A stretch of 40,065 bases of DNA from contig JBAXSE010000012.1 of the NCBI GenBank assembly GCA_037130845.1, positions 1 to 40,065 of the forward strand. The letters are read 5' to 3'. Each line of letters begins with the position of its first letter. Position 1 is the stretch's first letter. The notes beneath the pieces were generated by a model. That model was not told the origin of the DNA. It worked only from the letters and a program-made list of their open reading frames with translations, and made no database searches. Shown in pieces: positions 29,975 through 37,545 of the stretch. The DNA comes from 1-14-0-10-37-14 sp037130845. Lineage in GTDB: Bacteria > Patescibacteriota > Patescibacteriia > Patescibacteriales > Patescibacteriaceae. The translations under genes and the position numbers were made by a program.

Positions 29975-30538
29975 ATGGCAAGAATCATCATAGGCCTAAC
30001 CGGCCCCATGGTCACCGGCAAAGGCACGGTCGCCGAATACCTAAGAGAAAACTACCAGGCCAGCGTCTATGGCTTCTCCGGACCACTGCGTGATGTGCTA
30101 AAACGCCTCCACCTGTCGATAGTCCGAGAAAACATGGCCAAACTAAGCGAAGCTCTGCGCAGCACCTTCCACCAGCATTTGATTAGCGCCACTATCGTCC
30201 ATGATATAGGCGAAGACGATGCCGAAGTTATCGTTTTGGACGGCATCAGGCGCCCCAGTGATTTGGAGCAAGCGCGCGCGCTCGAAGGCTTTGTACTGAT
30301 AGCAGTACATGCCGAGCAGCAAACCCGCCATCAACGACTGCTTAAACGCAGCCAGAATTTGGACGACCAGAGCAAAACTCTCGAGGCCTTCCAAGCTGAC
30401 GAGCAGGCTGAAGCCGACCGCGAAATTCCGGTTGTCATGGCCCAAGCCCAACATATAATTGACAATAATCATGACATCGAAACGCTCTACCGCCAAGTTG
30501 ACGCGCTAATGCAAAGACTGCGCAACCAAGAAATATAA
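29975..30538 (+). CDS. P-loop nucleotide kinase-like protein, copy 2
   Basis: A 187-residue paralogue of the protein at 29331-29897, with the same order: P-loop GPMVTGKGT (10-18, still GxxxxGKGT), a D-G-I-R segment (VLDGIRRPSD), a basic lid region (RHQRLLKRSQ) and the tail AQHIIDNNHD. The P-loop middle (PMVT) and the body have diverged strongly, suggesting a different substrate or a non-catalytic partner. It stops 1 bp before the dUTPase ATG, so those two are coupled. No Shine-Dalgarno site; the nonamer repeat fills the space in front of the ATG. Confidence 0.72.
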   Translation: MARIIIGLTGPMVTGKGTVAEYLRENYQASVYGFSGPLRDVLKRLHLSIVRENMAKLSEALRSTFHQHLISATIVHDIGEDDAEVIVLDGIRRPSDLEQARALEGFVLIAVHAEQQTRHQRLLKRSQNLDDQSKTLEAFQADEQAEADREIPVVMAQAQHIIDNNHDIETLYRQVDALMQRLRNQEI

Positions 30539-30539
30539 T

Positions 30540-30965
30540 ATGGCAAATCTTTTGGTAGAAAGAATAACCCCGACCGCCAAACTGCCTAACCGCGCCCACG
30601 ACACAGACGCCGGCCTGGATCTTTATGCTGACGAAACGGTAATCCTGGCTCCAGGAGAATATCGATACATCAAAACAGGCATACGCCTAGCCATTACCGA
30701 CGGCCACGTCGGCTTGATTTGGGATAAGTCGGGCATCGCCGGCAAAGGCTTGCATTGCCTAGCCGGCGTAATTGACTCTGGCTACCGCGGTGAAATTATG
30801 ATTAATATAGTCAATCTGAATCCGCATGAACATCGGATAGAAGCCGGACAAAAAATCACCCAACTCTTGATTCAAAGAATAGAAATTCACGATATAGTCG
30901 AGACCGGCCTCGACAACGACACGTATCGAGGAGCGGAAGGATTTGGATCGACTGGGCTGAAATAG
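30540..30965 (+). CDS. dut: dUTP diphosphatase
   Basis: A 141-residue trimeric dUTPase that splits dUTP to dUMP and pyrophosphate, keeping uracil out of DNA and feeding ThyX. All five family motifs are visible: DAGLDLYA (motif 1), WDKSGIAGKG (motif 2, with the Ser of the usual RSGxA), GVIDSGYRGEI (motif 3, with the catalytic Asp), GQKITQLLI (motif 4) and RGAEGFGSTG (motif 5, the C-terminal lid). Length is typical. It is the last gene of the kinase-kinase-dut unit and is followed by a strong terminator. Confidence 0.95.
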   Translation: MANLLVERITPTAKLPNRAHDTDAGLDLYADETVILAPGEYRYIKTGIRLAITDGHVGLIWDKSGIAGKGLHCLAGVIDSGYRGEIMINIVNLNPHEHRIEAGQKITQLLIQRIEIHDIVETGLDNDTYRGAEGFGSTGLK

Positions 30966-30967
30966 CT

Positions 30968-31002
30968 AAAATGTAATCCGCCAGCTGGCGGAGAAAATGT
31001 AA
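30968..31002. repeat. 16-bp perfect palindrome flanked by direct repeats (copy 2)
   Basis: TCCGCCAGCTGGCGGA (30977-30992), identical to the copy at 25426-25441. The direct repeats AAAATGTAA (30968-30976) and AAAATGTAA (30994-31002) bracket it, different from the flanks of copy 1 but in the same arrangement. It lies just after the dut stop. Confidence 0.75.
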
Positions 31003-31012
31003 AAAGAGTTGG

Positions 31013-31036
31013 AGTTGGCTATCGCCAACTTTTTTT
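31013..31036 (+). terminator. intrinsic terminator of dut
   Basis: AGTTGGC with GCCAACT around the loop TATC, followed by a T-run to 31036. The stem is 7 bp and GC-rich in its inner part. Confidence 0.9.
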
Positions 31037-31046
31037 AATAAAAAGA

Positions 31047-31072
31047 GCTCCCCCGATATGCTTCGGAGGAGC
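31047..31072 (-). terminator. intrinsic terminator of the 31078-31275 gene
   Basis: GCTCCCCCGA (31047-31056) and TCGGAGGAGC (31063-31072) pair; the one mismatch becomes U-G in the minus-strand RNA. On that strand TCTTTTTATT follows. Confidence 0.82.
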
Positions 31073-31077
31073 GTGAG

Positions 31078-31275
31078 TCAAGACAAAGATTTGATCGCTT
31101 TTGCCAAACCGCTGGCCAATAGATAAACCCAAGGGATTTCTATGGCTATTGCCGTAATGATCATTAGTCCGAAGAAAATGCTTCGTAACTTATAAAACAC
31201 TTTGTCCGGCACAAATTGCAAAAAACAAGCCGCCATAAATAGCGCTAAAACGCCACCAGAGAAAAGATAAGCCAT
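31078..31275 (-). CDS. tiny two-helix membrane protein
   Basis: A 65-residue protein with two hydrophobic helices (about 1-22 and 34-58) separated by a short basic loop (VPDKVFYKLRS). No family recognised. A TTG at 31290 would add five residues, but the ATG at 31273-31275 has the Shine-Dalgarno GAGGTG 3 nt upstream. It has a perfect-consensus promoter and its own terminator, so despite its size it looks like a highly expressed independent gene. Possible roles include a small envelope regulator or a type I toxin-like peptide; nothing in the sequence decides. Confidence 0.72.
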   Translation of the reverse strand: MAYLFSGGVLALFMAACFLQFVPDKVFYKLRSIFFGLMIITAIAIEIPWVYLLASGLAKAIKSLS

Positions 31276-31307
31276 CAACACCTCAAGCAATAATGAACAA
31301 TTTAAAG

Positions 31308-31336
31308 ATTATAAAATAAAATCAATCTGCTGTCAA
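31308..31336 (-). promoter_or_regulatory. perfect-consensus sigma-70 promoter of the tiny membrane protein
   Basis: Minus strand TTGACA (31331-31336), 17-bp spacer, TATAAT (31308-31313): no mismatch to consensus. It gives a leader of about 25 nt. Confidence 0.9.
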
Positions 31337-31467
31337 CTTCTATATTTTCTGATTTTAGGTTAAAATATAATGGAATATATTGCAATATAACATTTTTATC
31401 TAAAATTATCGCAAAGCCGTTATCCTACAGAAGCAATTCCTAAATAATTAAATCCCCAGTTCCGCTA

Positions 31468-31506
31468 ACTTTATAAACTTTATAACTTTATAACTTTATG
31501 AACTTA
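31468..31506 (+). repeat. tandem nonamer repeat, copy 2
   Basis: Units ACTTTATAA, ACTTTATA, ACTTTATA, ACTTTATGA and a final ACTTA, ending 5 nt before the gatB ATG. The prefix AAATCCCCAGTTCCGCTA resembles that of copy 1. The rest of the gap 31337-31467 is AT-rich; it holds a TATAAT (31366-31371) without a good -35 and a small ATATTGCAATAT palindrome. Confidence 0.85.
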
Positions 31507-31511
31507 CTTTT

Positions 31512-33017
31512 ATGCACAAGTACGACGTGATTATCGGCCTGGAAATCCACACCGAACTCAATACCAAAAGCAAGATGTTTTGCTCTTGCCCCAATTTGCC
31601 GCTGGCCGAAGAAGCCAACAGCCTTACTTGCCCCATCTGCCTGGGGCACCCCGGCACTCTTCCGGCCGTCAATGAACAAGCGGTGGAATACGCCGTTTTC
31701 TTGGCTTTGGCGCTAAATGCTCATATTAATTATTATTCCAAATTTGATCGCAAAAATTATTTTTATCCCGACTTGCCCAAAGGCTATCAAATCTCCCAAT
31801 ACGACCTGCCCTTGGCCACTGGCGGTTTTTTGACTATCAGTCCCAATCGCGATATTGATATTACACGCCTGCACCTGGAAGAAGACACCGGCAAATTAAA
31901 CCATCAGACAGGCTCTTCACTGGTCGATTTTAATCGAGCCGGCATTCCGCTGATCGAAATGGTAACCGAACCGGTTATTGCCTCGGCCGAAGAAGCCAAG
32001 CTTTTTTGCAAACGCTTCCAATCCATCCTGCGCTATCTGGACATCTCCGATGCCGATATGGACAAAGGCCTGATGCGCTGTGAAGCCAATATCAGCCTAC
32101 AACGCCCGGGCAGCTGGCGCTATGCCAATGGCCAGATTCTGCCCACCGGAGAAGATCTGCTTAATCATAAAGTAGAAGTCAAGAATATTAATTCATTCAA
32201 AGCAGTCGAAAAAGCGATTGAATATGAAATTAAACGCCAAAGCGAGCTGCTAGACGAAGGCAAAAAGATTAAGGCCGAAACCCGCGGTTGGAACGAAAAC
32301 AAAAATCAAACCGTCGGCCAACGCACCAAGGAAACCCAGGCCGACTATCGCTATTTCCCCGAACCCGATTTACCGCCTTTGCAATTAGACGAGGCCTATG
32401 TTGAAAAAGTACGCGCCAAAATCGTCGAACTGCCCCACCAAAAGATTGCTCGGCTGCAAGACGAATATGGTCTCGAAGAAAGCGAAGCGACCTTCCTGGC
32501 CGACAATCGCGATCTAGCTGATTATTTCGAAAAGGTAATCTCCGAATTGCGCGCCTGGATCGAAGCCGAAGGCGACGACTGGCAACGACAGCTGCGCAAA
32601 TTATCAAAAACAACCTACAATTGGTTAACTAACGAGCTAGTTCAAATGCAAAATGCCTACGGCATGGCAATCGAATATTTCAAGATTACGCCGGAAAATA
32701 TAGCTGAACTAATCAAACTAGTTTATAAAAACCGTATTAATTATACGACAGCCAAAACAATATTAGCTGACATGTTTGTGCGAGGAAGTAAACCGTTAGA
32801 TATTCTACGCGAATTGGGCTTGGAACAAATCGACGACCAAGCAGCCCTCACGGCCACCGTCGAGCAGGTCTTAGCCGCCAACCCTAGCCAAGCAGCCGAA
32901 CTCAAAGCCGGCAAGGCTACGCTAATCAATTTCTTTGTCGGCAAAACCATGGCCGCAACCGGCGGCAAAGCCAACCCGCTGATAGTCGAAGAAATCTTAA
33001 AGAAACTGATAGACTAA
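31512..33017 (+). CDS. gatB: Asp/Glu-tRNA(Asn/Gln) amidotransferase subunit B
   Basis: A 501-residue subunit of GatCAB, which converts misacylated Glu-tRNA-Gln (and Asp-tRNA-Asn) to the correct amide. The N-terminal kinase-like core is clear: DVIIGLEIHTELNTKSKMFC with CSC, then CPICLGHPGTLPAVN and FDRKNYFYPDLPKGYQISQY, followed by LEEDTGKLNH. The C-terminal YqeY/tail domain that binds tRNA ends INFFVGKTMAATGGKANP. Length is slightly above normal. gatA and gatC are not in the window. No Shine-Dalgarno site; the nonamer repeat occupies the region before the ATG. Confidence 0.97.
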   Translation: MHKYDVIIGLEIHTELNTKSKMFCSCPNLPLAEEANSLTCPICLGHPGTLPAVNEQAVEYAVFLALALNAHINYYSKFDRKNYFYPDLPKGYQISQYDLPLATGGFLTISPNRDIDITRLHLEEDTGKLNHQTGSSLVDFNRAGIPLIEMVTEPVIASAEEAKLFCKRFQSILRYLDISDADMDKGLMRCEANISLQRPGSWRYANGQILPTGEDLLNHKVEVKNINSFKAVEKAIEYEIKRQSELLDEGKKIKAETRGWNENKNQTVGQRTKETQADYRYFPEPDLPPLQLDEAYVEKVRAKIVELPHQKIARLQDEYGLEESEATFLADNRDLADYFEKVISELRAWIEAEGDDWQRQLRKLSKTTYNWLTNELVQMQNAYGMAIEYFKITPENIAELIKLVYKNRINYTTAKTILADMFVRGSKPLDILRELGLEQIDDQAALTATVEQVLAANPSQAAELKAGKATLINFFVGKTMAATGGKANPLIVEEILKKLID

Positions 33018-33098
33018 AAAATTAAATCAAGATCCCTGCCGAAGCTTACATCGCAGCAACAAGTTTTGCGGATTTTATAAAAAAGATATCCTCCTCTA

Positions 33099-33128
33099 AC
33101 TTTACAAACTTTATAAACTTTATAAACT
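33099..33128 (+). repeat. tandem nonamer repeat, copy 3
   Basis: ACTTTACAA, ACTTTATAA, ACTTTATAA then ACT, ending a few bases before the ATG at 33136. The prefix is GATATCCTCCTCTA. It is the third copy placed directly in front of a start codon. Confidence 0.85.
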
Positions 33129-33135
33129 AAAGTGT

Positions 33136-34134
33136 ATGCAAATTGCCATTTTTGACACAAAGCCTTGGGAAAAAAAGATGATGAGCAAAGAGCTCAAAAA
33201 ACATCAGCTTAAATTCTTTACCACTCCCCTGCATGAAACCAAAACAGCCGACTTTGCCAACGCCGAAATCGTCAGCGTTTTCGTCTCCAGCAAAGTAACC
33301 ACCGACATCATCAAGAAACTGCCCAAGCTAAAAATGATCGCCACTCGTTCCACCGGCTACGACCACATCGACCTTAAAGCAGCTAAGGCTAAGGGCGTCA
33401 TTGTCTGTTCGGTACCGTCTTACGGCGAGAACACAGTCGCTGAACATGCCTTCGCACTCATCCTCTCGCTATCGCGCAATATCCACAAATCCTACCTGCG
33501 CTCCATGCGCGAGGACTACACCATCGAAGGGCTTAAGGGCTTCGACCTCCAAGGCAAAACCCTAGGCGTCATCGGCGCAGGCAAAATCGGCATGCACGCC
33601 ATCCGCATCGGCCGAGGCTTCGGCATGAACGTCTTGGCCTATGACTGTTTCCAAAATGAATTCTTGGCCGAGACCTTGAATTATCAATATGCCAGTCTAG
33701 AAGAACTACTTAAGAAATCAGACGTCATCACCATACACGTACCGGCTATTCCAGAAACCTTCCACATGATCAACAAAAACAACGTCAAACTGATCAAAAA
33801 AGGCGCTCTCCTGGTCAATACCGCCCGAGGCTCGGTTGTAGAAACAGAAGCCTTGCTCTATGCCCTGGACAACAAGATTCTAGCCGGCGCCGGTCTGGAC
33901 GTCCTGGAAGAAGAAGACTTGATCATGGAAGAAAAACATCTGGTCTGGCGCCAGCAGAACGACAAAAGAATGGCCAGCCTGATTAAAAATCATATCTTAT
34001 TATCCAAAGACAATGTCGTCTTTACGCCCCATATCGGTTTCTATAGCCAAGAAGCCTGTGATCGCATTACCAAGACTACGATTGCCGATATTCAAGCCTA
34101 TGTGGCCGGCCAGCCCATCAATCTAATCAAATAA
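33136..34134 (+). CDS. D-2-hydroxyacid dehydrogenase, D-lactate dehydrogenase-like
   Basis: A 332-residue NAD-dependent enzyme. Catalytic domain motifs: STGYDHID and the SYGENTVAEHAFALIL helix; Rossmann motif GAGKIG (147-152); the catalytic Arg in NTARGS (Arg231), Glu in LDVLEEE (about 258), and His in TPHIGFYSQEA (His299). The FYS/T after the His and the extra segment before it are typical of D-lactate dehydrogenases (LdhA, VanH-like), so it probably reduces pyruvate to D-lactate and regenerates NAD in a fermentative cell. The exact substrate is inferred. It ends 3 bp before the pilin-propeller gene. No Shine-Dalgarno site. Confidence 0.88.
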   Translation: MQIAIFDTKPWEKKMMSKELKKHQLKFFTTPLHETKTADFANAEIVSVFVSSKVTTDIIKKLPKLKMIATRSTGYDHIDLKAAKAKGVIVCSVPSYGENTVAEHAFALILSLSRNIHKSYLRSMREDYTIEGLKGFDLQGKTLGVIGAGKIGMHAIRIGRGFGMNVLAYDCFQNEFLAETLNYQYASLEELLKKSDVITIHVPAIPETFHMINKNNVKLIKKGALLVNTARGSVVETEALLYALDNKILAGAGLDVLEEEDLIMEEKHLVWRQQNDKRMASLIKNHILLSKDNVVFTPHIGFYSQEACDRITKTTIADIQAYVAGQPINLIK

Positions 34135-34137
34135 CTT

Positions 34138-35634
34138 ATGCCTATGCGCCGTCGCATCGCTTTTTCGCTAATCGAAACAATAGTAATTATTGCGCTAGTT
34201 GCCGCACTAGCGATTATTGCGACTGCCATGTTTAGGCAGAATCAAAGCCGCACCCGAGATTTGCAACGCGTCCATGACATAAAAAACCTGCAAGAAGCCT
34301 TAGAAATCTATCACCAAAAAGTTGGCGTCTACCCAAACACCTTAACTGCCGGCCACCCTCTTATCACCCCAGGCGGAGAAATTATTGCAGCCAAGATTCC
34401 GGTCAACCCAAAACCAGCCGATTGCCGTATTAGCAATTACAGTTATAAATCACTGGATGGCGGACTTAGCTATAACCTGGTTTTCTGCCTAGCCAACAGC
34501 TACGCCGATATTTCACCGGGCCGCTGCGTAGCTGACCCGTCCAACTTCTGCAATAGCCTGGGCGAAGGCTGTCTTTCGGAAAACTGCGTCTGGCAATATG
34601 TCGGCCAACAAGGGATTACCGACGGTGAAGCCGATTCAGCTTCATTGTTATTAAATAAATTCGCCAAGCTTTATCTCTCCTTCCGCGATAGCGAAGCCGG
34701 GGGCAAAGCCAATGTCATGGCCTATGATTTGCGCAACAATGGAGGCTGGACTGACGTACAGGCCGCGTCCGTCCTAGCTCTGCAACAAGGCCAAGCCGCC
34801 TATCCCGTCTTAGCTGTCCACGATCACGACAACAGCAACAAAAATATTTATTTAGCCTTGTCTGATTTAGGAGCTGGAGGCAAAGCGAAAGTCTTGATTA
34901 ATGATTATACCAGCAACGATGTGTGGAGAGCTCTAAGCAATGGCCTGTTTAGCACAGCCGTCAAAGACTTGTCGTTAATCGTAGACAAAAAAATAGCTTA
35001 CCTTGCCTTCCAGGATGTGGCTCAAGATGGCAAGGCAACCGTCATGGTCAATGACAATCTTGGCAGCTGGTCCGCCTTAGGCAGCCGCGGTTTTTCTACC
35101 GGCGTAGCAAGCCAGATCTCCCTGCAAATGGGCAGCACTCTTTATATCACCTATCTTGACGAAAGCCTAGATAAAGTAGTAGTCAAAAAAAACAGCGGCA
35201 ACAGCTGGGTTAATGTCGGCTCGAGCCAGACCATTTCCAATGGCAATGCCTCTAATCTTTCACTAGCTATCTACGGCAATCAGCCTTGCGTCGGCTATAT
35301 CGATTACAATATTGGCCACAAGGCCACCGTGATGTGCTACAACGGATCAAGTTGGAATGCTTTGGGCGGCAGCGGCTTTAGCGCCGGTCAAGCAGACAAC
35401 ACCACTCTATTATCCCATGGCAATAACCTCTACATCTCCTATCTTGATAAGTATAATGACAACAAAGCCACCGTCATGCAATGGGACGGCGCCCAGTGGC
35501 AGCCGCTAGGTCCAGCCGGCTTCTCACCCAGCGACACAGGCGACCCCAGCATGGCTAATCTCGACAACAACCTGTATATCGCTTTCACCGACCCGACCAA
35601 AGGCGGCAAGATTAGTGTAATGGGATACCAATAG
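34138..35634 (+). CDS. pseudopilin fused to a beta-propeller-like repeat domain
   Basis: A 498-residue protein. Residues 1-30 are a class III prepilin signal, MPMRRRIA|FSLIETIVIIAL, with Ala instead of Gly at -1, Phe at +1 and Glu at +5. A pilin helix and a GVYP segment (to about 70) and a Cys-containing region (about 96-150) follow. From about 160 to the end, seven repeats of 47-60 residues carry an LYxxYxD-type strand (KLYLSFRD 177, IYLALSD 237, AYLAFQD 287, LYITYLD 335, VGYIDY 385, LYISYLD 431, LYIAFTD 479), then GKAxVM and WxxLG and often GFSxG. This fits a seven-bladed propeller. It would be a pilus subunit carrying a large globular head, perhaps a tip adhesin. It is coupled to the dehydrogenase gene by a 3-bp gap. 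Confidence 0.85.
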   Translation: MPMRRRIAFSLIETIVIIALVAALAIIATAMFRQNQSRTRDLQRVHDIKNLQEALEIYHQKVGVYPNTLTAGHPLITPGGEIIAAKIPVNPKPADCRISNYSYKSLDGGLSYNLVFCLANSYADISPGRCVADPSNFCNSLGEGCLSENCVWQYVGQQGITDGEADSASLLLNKFAKLYLSFRDSEAGGKANVMAYDLRNNGGWTDVQAASVLALQQGQAAYPVLAVHDHDNSNKNIYLALSDLGAGGKAKVLINDYTSNDVWRALSNGLFSTAVKDLSLIVDKKIAYLAFQDVAQDGKATVMVNDNLGSWSALGSRGFSTGVASQISLQMGSTLYITYLDESLDKVVVKKNSGNSWVNVGSSQTISNGNASNLSLAIYGNQPCVGYIDYNIGHKATVMCYNGSSWNALGGSGFSAGQADNTTLLSHGNNLYISYLDKYNDNKATVMQWDGAQWQPLGPAGFSPSDTGDPSMANLDNNLYIAFTDPTKGGKISVMGYQ

Positions 35635-35692
35635 TCAATTAACAACCTGTCCCTACTCACGTAGGGGGATGTTCGATTATCAATTATCAATT

Positions 35693-35727
35693 AAAAAAAA
35701 TCGGCACCAAAGTGCTGAATTTTTTTA
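35693..35727 (+). terminator. intrinsic terminator of the pilin-propeller gene
   Basis: TCGGCAC (35701-35707), loop CAAA, GTGCTGA (35712-35718, one G-U pair), with A8 before and T8 after. A second small stem (CCCTAC/GTAGGG at about 35651-35666) precedes it. Confidence 0.88.
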
Positions 35728-35754
35728 TTCGTAACAGCAAGACAATACATTACT

Positions 35755-35788
35755 TTCCACTTCAGTAAACTAGTTTACTGAAGTGGAA
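35755..35788. repeat. 34-bp perfect palindrome centred on ACTAGT
   Basis: Every base from 35755 to 35771 pairs with 35772-35788. The core ACTTCAGTAAACTAGTTTAC differs from the 26354-26393 palindrome by two positions in each half. It overlaps the last codons and TAA stop (35775-35777) of miaA, so it is part coding. No T-run follows. Confidence 0.85.
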
Positions 35789-36725
35789 TTTTTAAGTATT
35801 TTTCGATCAAGATTTTGGCCTCGTTCAAATTATTTATCCAGTGTATTTGACGACCTTGTTTTTCCCAGCGCTTGAACCAGGTCAGCTGGCGTTTGGCAAA
35901 GCGGATAATGTCGCGGCCCAGAGCTTGCTCCATTTCTTCGTAGGGAATCTTGCCCTGCAAGTAACGCGACAGCCAACGATATTCCAAACCGAATTTTTCC
36001 AAACGTTGCCAGCTGATGCCGGAATTATTCAATCCCTCCACTTCCCCTGCCAAATTCTGTTCTTCCAGCCGTTGTTTGAGACGGCTGATAATCCTTTTAT
36101 CCAACTCTTCTTTATCTACCTCGATACCGATAGTCAAACAATCATAGCGCGGCTCGCTCTTGTTTTGGTCCGGCTCCTTAAGTACACCTTGGCTATTAAG
36201 CTCAACATAGCGGATTAGCCGTCGTTTGTTATTGATATCGCTATTATTTATTTTGGCAAAAAAGGCAGGATTAAGCTCTTTTAATCTTGCCTGTAATTCT
36301 TCTAAAGGCAATTCTTCCAGATCCTGGCGCAATTCTTCGTCCGGTTTGATCTCGGGCAGAGCAAAACCATCAATAACGGCCTGCAAATACAAACCTGAAC
36401 CGCCAGCGACAATTGGCAATTTGCCTCGTTTCAGAATATCGTCAATGGCTGCATAAGCCTGACACTGATAATCCGCCAAGCCAAATTGTTCGCTGGGGTC
36501 AGCTACATCTATCAAATGATATGGCACAGCCGGGCCGGCATCGCTCGCCTCGTAATCCACCAAATCTTTGCCAGTGCCCACATCCATACCGTGATAAACC
36601 TGCCGACTATCAGCACTGACGATTTCGCCATTAAATTGCCTAGCCAAAGAGACCGCCCAGCCGGTTTTACCTGAACTGGTCGGGCCGATAATCGCAATAA
36701 TCTTGGGCTTTTTTTGATTTGACAT
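35775..36725 (-). CDS. miaA: tRNA dimethylallyltransferase
   Basis: A 316-residue enzyme that adds a dimethylallyl group to A37 of tRNAs reading UNN codons. P-loop GPTSSGKT (14-21), the family motif VSADSRQVYHGMDVGTGK, YHLIDV, and the PIVAGGSGLYLQA segment are all visible, with the tRNA-binding insertion and the C-terminal FAKRQLTWFKRW. Length is normal. Its product i6A37 is the substrate of MiaB, encoded 800 bp away on the same strand. The C-terminus is encoded by half of a perfect palindrome. No Shine-Dalgarno site. Confidence 0.97.
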   Translation of the reverse strand: MSNQKKPKIIAIIGPTSSGKTGWAVSLARQFNGEIVSADSRQVYHGMDVGTGKDLVDYEASDAGPAVPYHLIDVADPSEQFGLADYQCQAYAAIDDILKRGKLPIVAGGSGLYLQAVIDGFALPEIKPDEELRQDLEELPLEELQARLKELNPAFFAKINNSDINNKRRLIRYVELNSQGVLKEPDQNKSEPRYDCLTIGIEVDKEELDKRIISRLKQRLEEQNLAGEVEGLNNSGISWQRLEKFGLEYRWLSRYLQGKIPYEEMEQALGRDIIRFAKRQLTWFKRWEKQGRQIHWINNLNEAKILIEKYLKIPLQ

Positions 36726-36750
36726 ACGATAATAAATATGTGAAGATTTA

Positions 36751-36791
36751 GTGTTCTCTCAAACAAAATATAGGAGGTATTATGAGAACAC
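36751..36791 (+). promoter_or_regulatory. inverted repeat enclosing the ribosome-binding site of the PgeF-like gene
   Basis: GTGTTCTC (36751-36758) is the exact complement of GAGAACAC (36784-36791), which begins at the G of the ATG. The 25-nt loop holds the near-perfect Shine-Dalgarno AGGAGGT. Folding would hide the start codon and constrain the ribosome-binding site, so it could control translation. Confidence 0.5.
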
Positions 36792-37534
36792 CCTTGAAAG
36801 ACGGTTCAATCCTGACCGACGACCAAAGGTTTCTGCTCTTTAATAAAGAAACGCCACTTTGTGGCATCACTACCAATCGCTTCGGTGACTGTAGTTATAT
36901 TGACCCAGTATTCGAAGAATTGCAAAGTGAATTCTTGCAAAAAATCTTAGGGGCTGGTTGCTATCACAAACTCAAAGCCCAGCACAAAGATAATATTGTC
37001 TATCTAAACTATGGACAACTTAATAGCAGTAGCCACCATGAGGCCGATGCTATTATGTGTCCGGCAGACGGCGAGCCTGTTGCCTTGTTTTCCAATACTG
37101 CCGATTGCGCCACTATCACACTTACTGATATGGATCAAAAGTTTTTAGCCATTATCCATAGCGGACGAGCCGGTACCAATCTGAATATCGTCGGAAAAAC
37201 TATCGATTTAATTCAGCACAATTTTCCAGATGTTTATCCGGGAAGAATGTTAGCTTGGTTCTGGCCGGGGCTCAGAGATAACTTAAACACTATCTCCGAT
37301 CAAGACCCGCATCTCACAAATCTGTGGGATTGGTATCACAAAGGGCTTCTTCACCTCAAAATAGCAATCACCTGCCAATTAAGCGAGGCTGGACTATTGG
37401 GTAAGAATATCAAGATTGTGGACTGTTATACAGATTCAATCATCGGTGATGATACCAGTTTTTACTCTTATCGTCTCAAACAAGACTATCGACGTAATAC
37501 TGTCTTTATCACCAACAACCAAAGCAGCCTATAG
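36782..37534 (+). CDS. PgeF/YfiH-like (laccase-domain) protein
   Basis: A 250-residue member of the PF02578 family (YfiH/PgeF, formerly polyphenol oxidase). Matching segments are EADAIMCPADGEPVALF, the metal-binding Cys in SNTADCATITL, the His in AIIHSGRAGT (family HAGWRGT, here Trp is lost), and the C-terminal CYTDSIIGDD ... FYSYRLKQDYRRN. In E. coli PgeF edits peptidoglycan precursors carrying L-Ser; purine nucleoside activity has been reported for other members. It has a canonical Shine-Dalgarno AGGAGGT, rare in this window. It is convergent with miaB: both stop codons lie inside one palindrome. Confidence 0.8.
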   Translation: MRTPLKDGSILTDDQRFLLFNKETPLCGITTNRFGDCSYIDPVFEELQSEFLQKILGAGCYHKLKAQHKDNIVYLNYGQLNSSSHHEADAIMCPADGEPVALFSNTADCATITLTDMDQKFLAIIHSGRAGTNLNIVGKTIDLIQHNFPDVYPGRMLAWFWPGLRDNLNTISDQDPHLTNLWDWYHKGLLHLKIAITCQLSEAGLLGKNIKIVDCYTDSIIGDDTSFYSYRLKQDYRRNTVFITNNQSSL

Positions 37535-37545
37535 GCTGCTTTTTG
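37523..37545 (+). terminator. terminator overlapping two convergent stop codons
   Basis: AGCAGCCTATAGGCTGCT (37523-37540) is a perfect 18-bp palindrome followed by TTTTT. The TAG of the PgeF-like gene (37532-37534) and the TAG of miaB (37529-37531, minus strand) sit next to each other at its centre. Confidence 0.88.

Noticed and set aside
29931..33128. The nonamer arrays as a CRISPR
   Set aside because: Units are 8-9 bp, directly tandem without spacers, and no cas genes are present.
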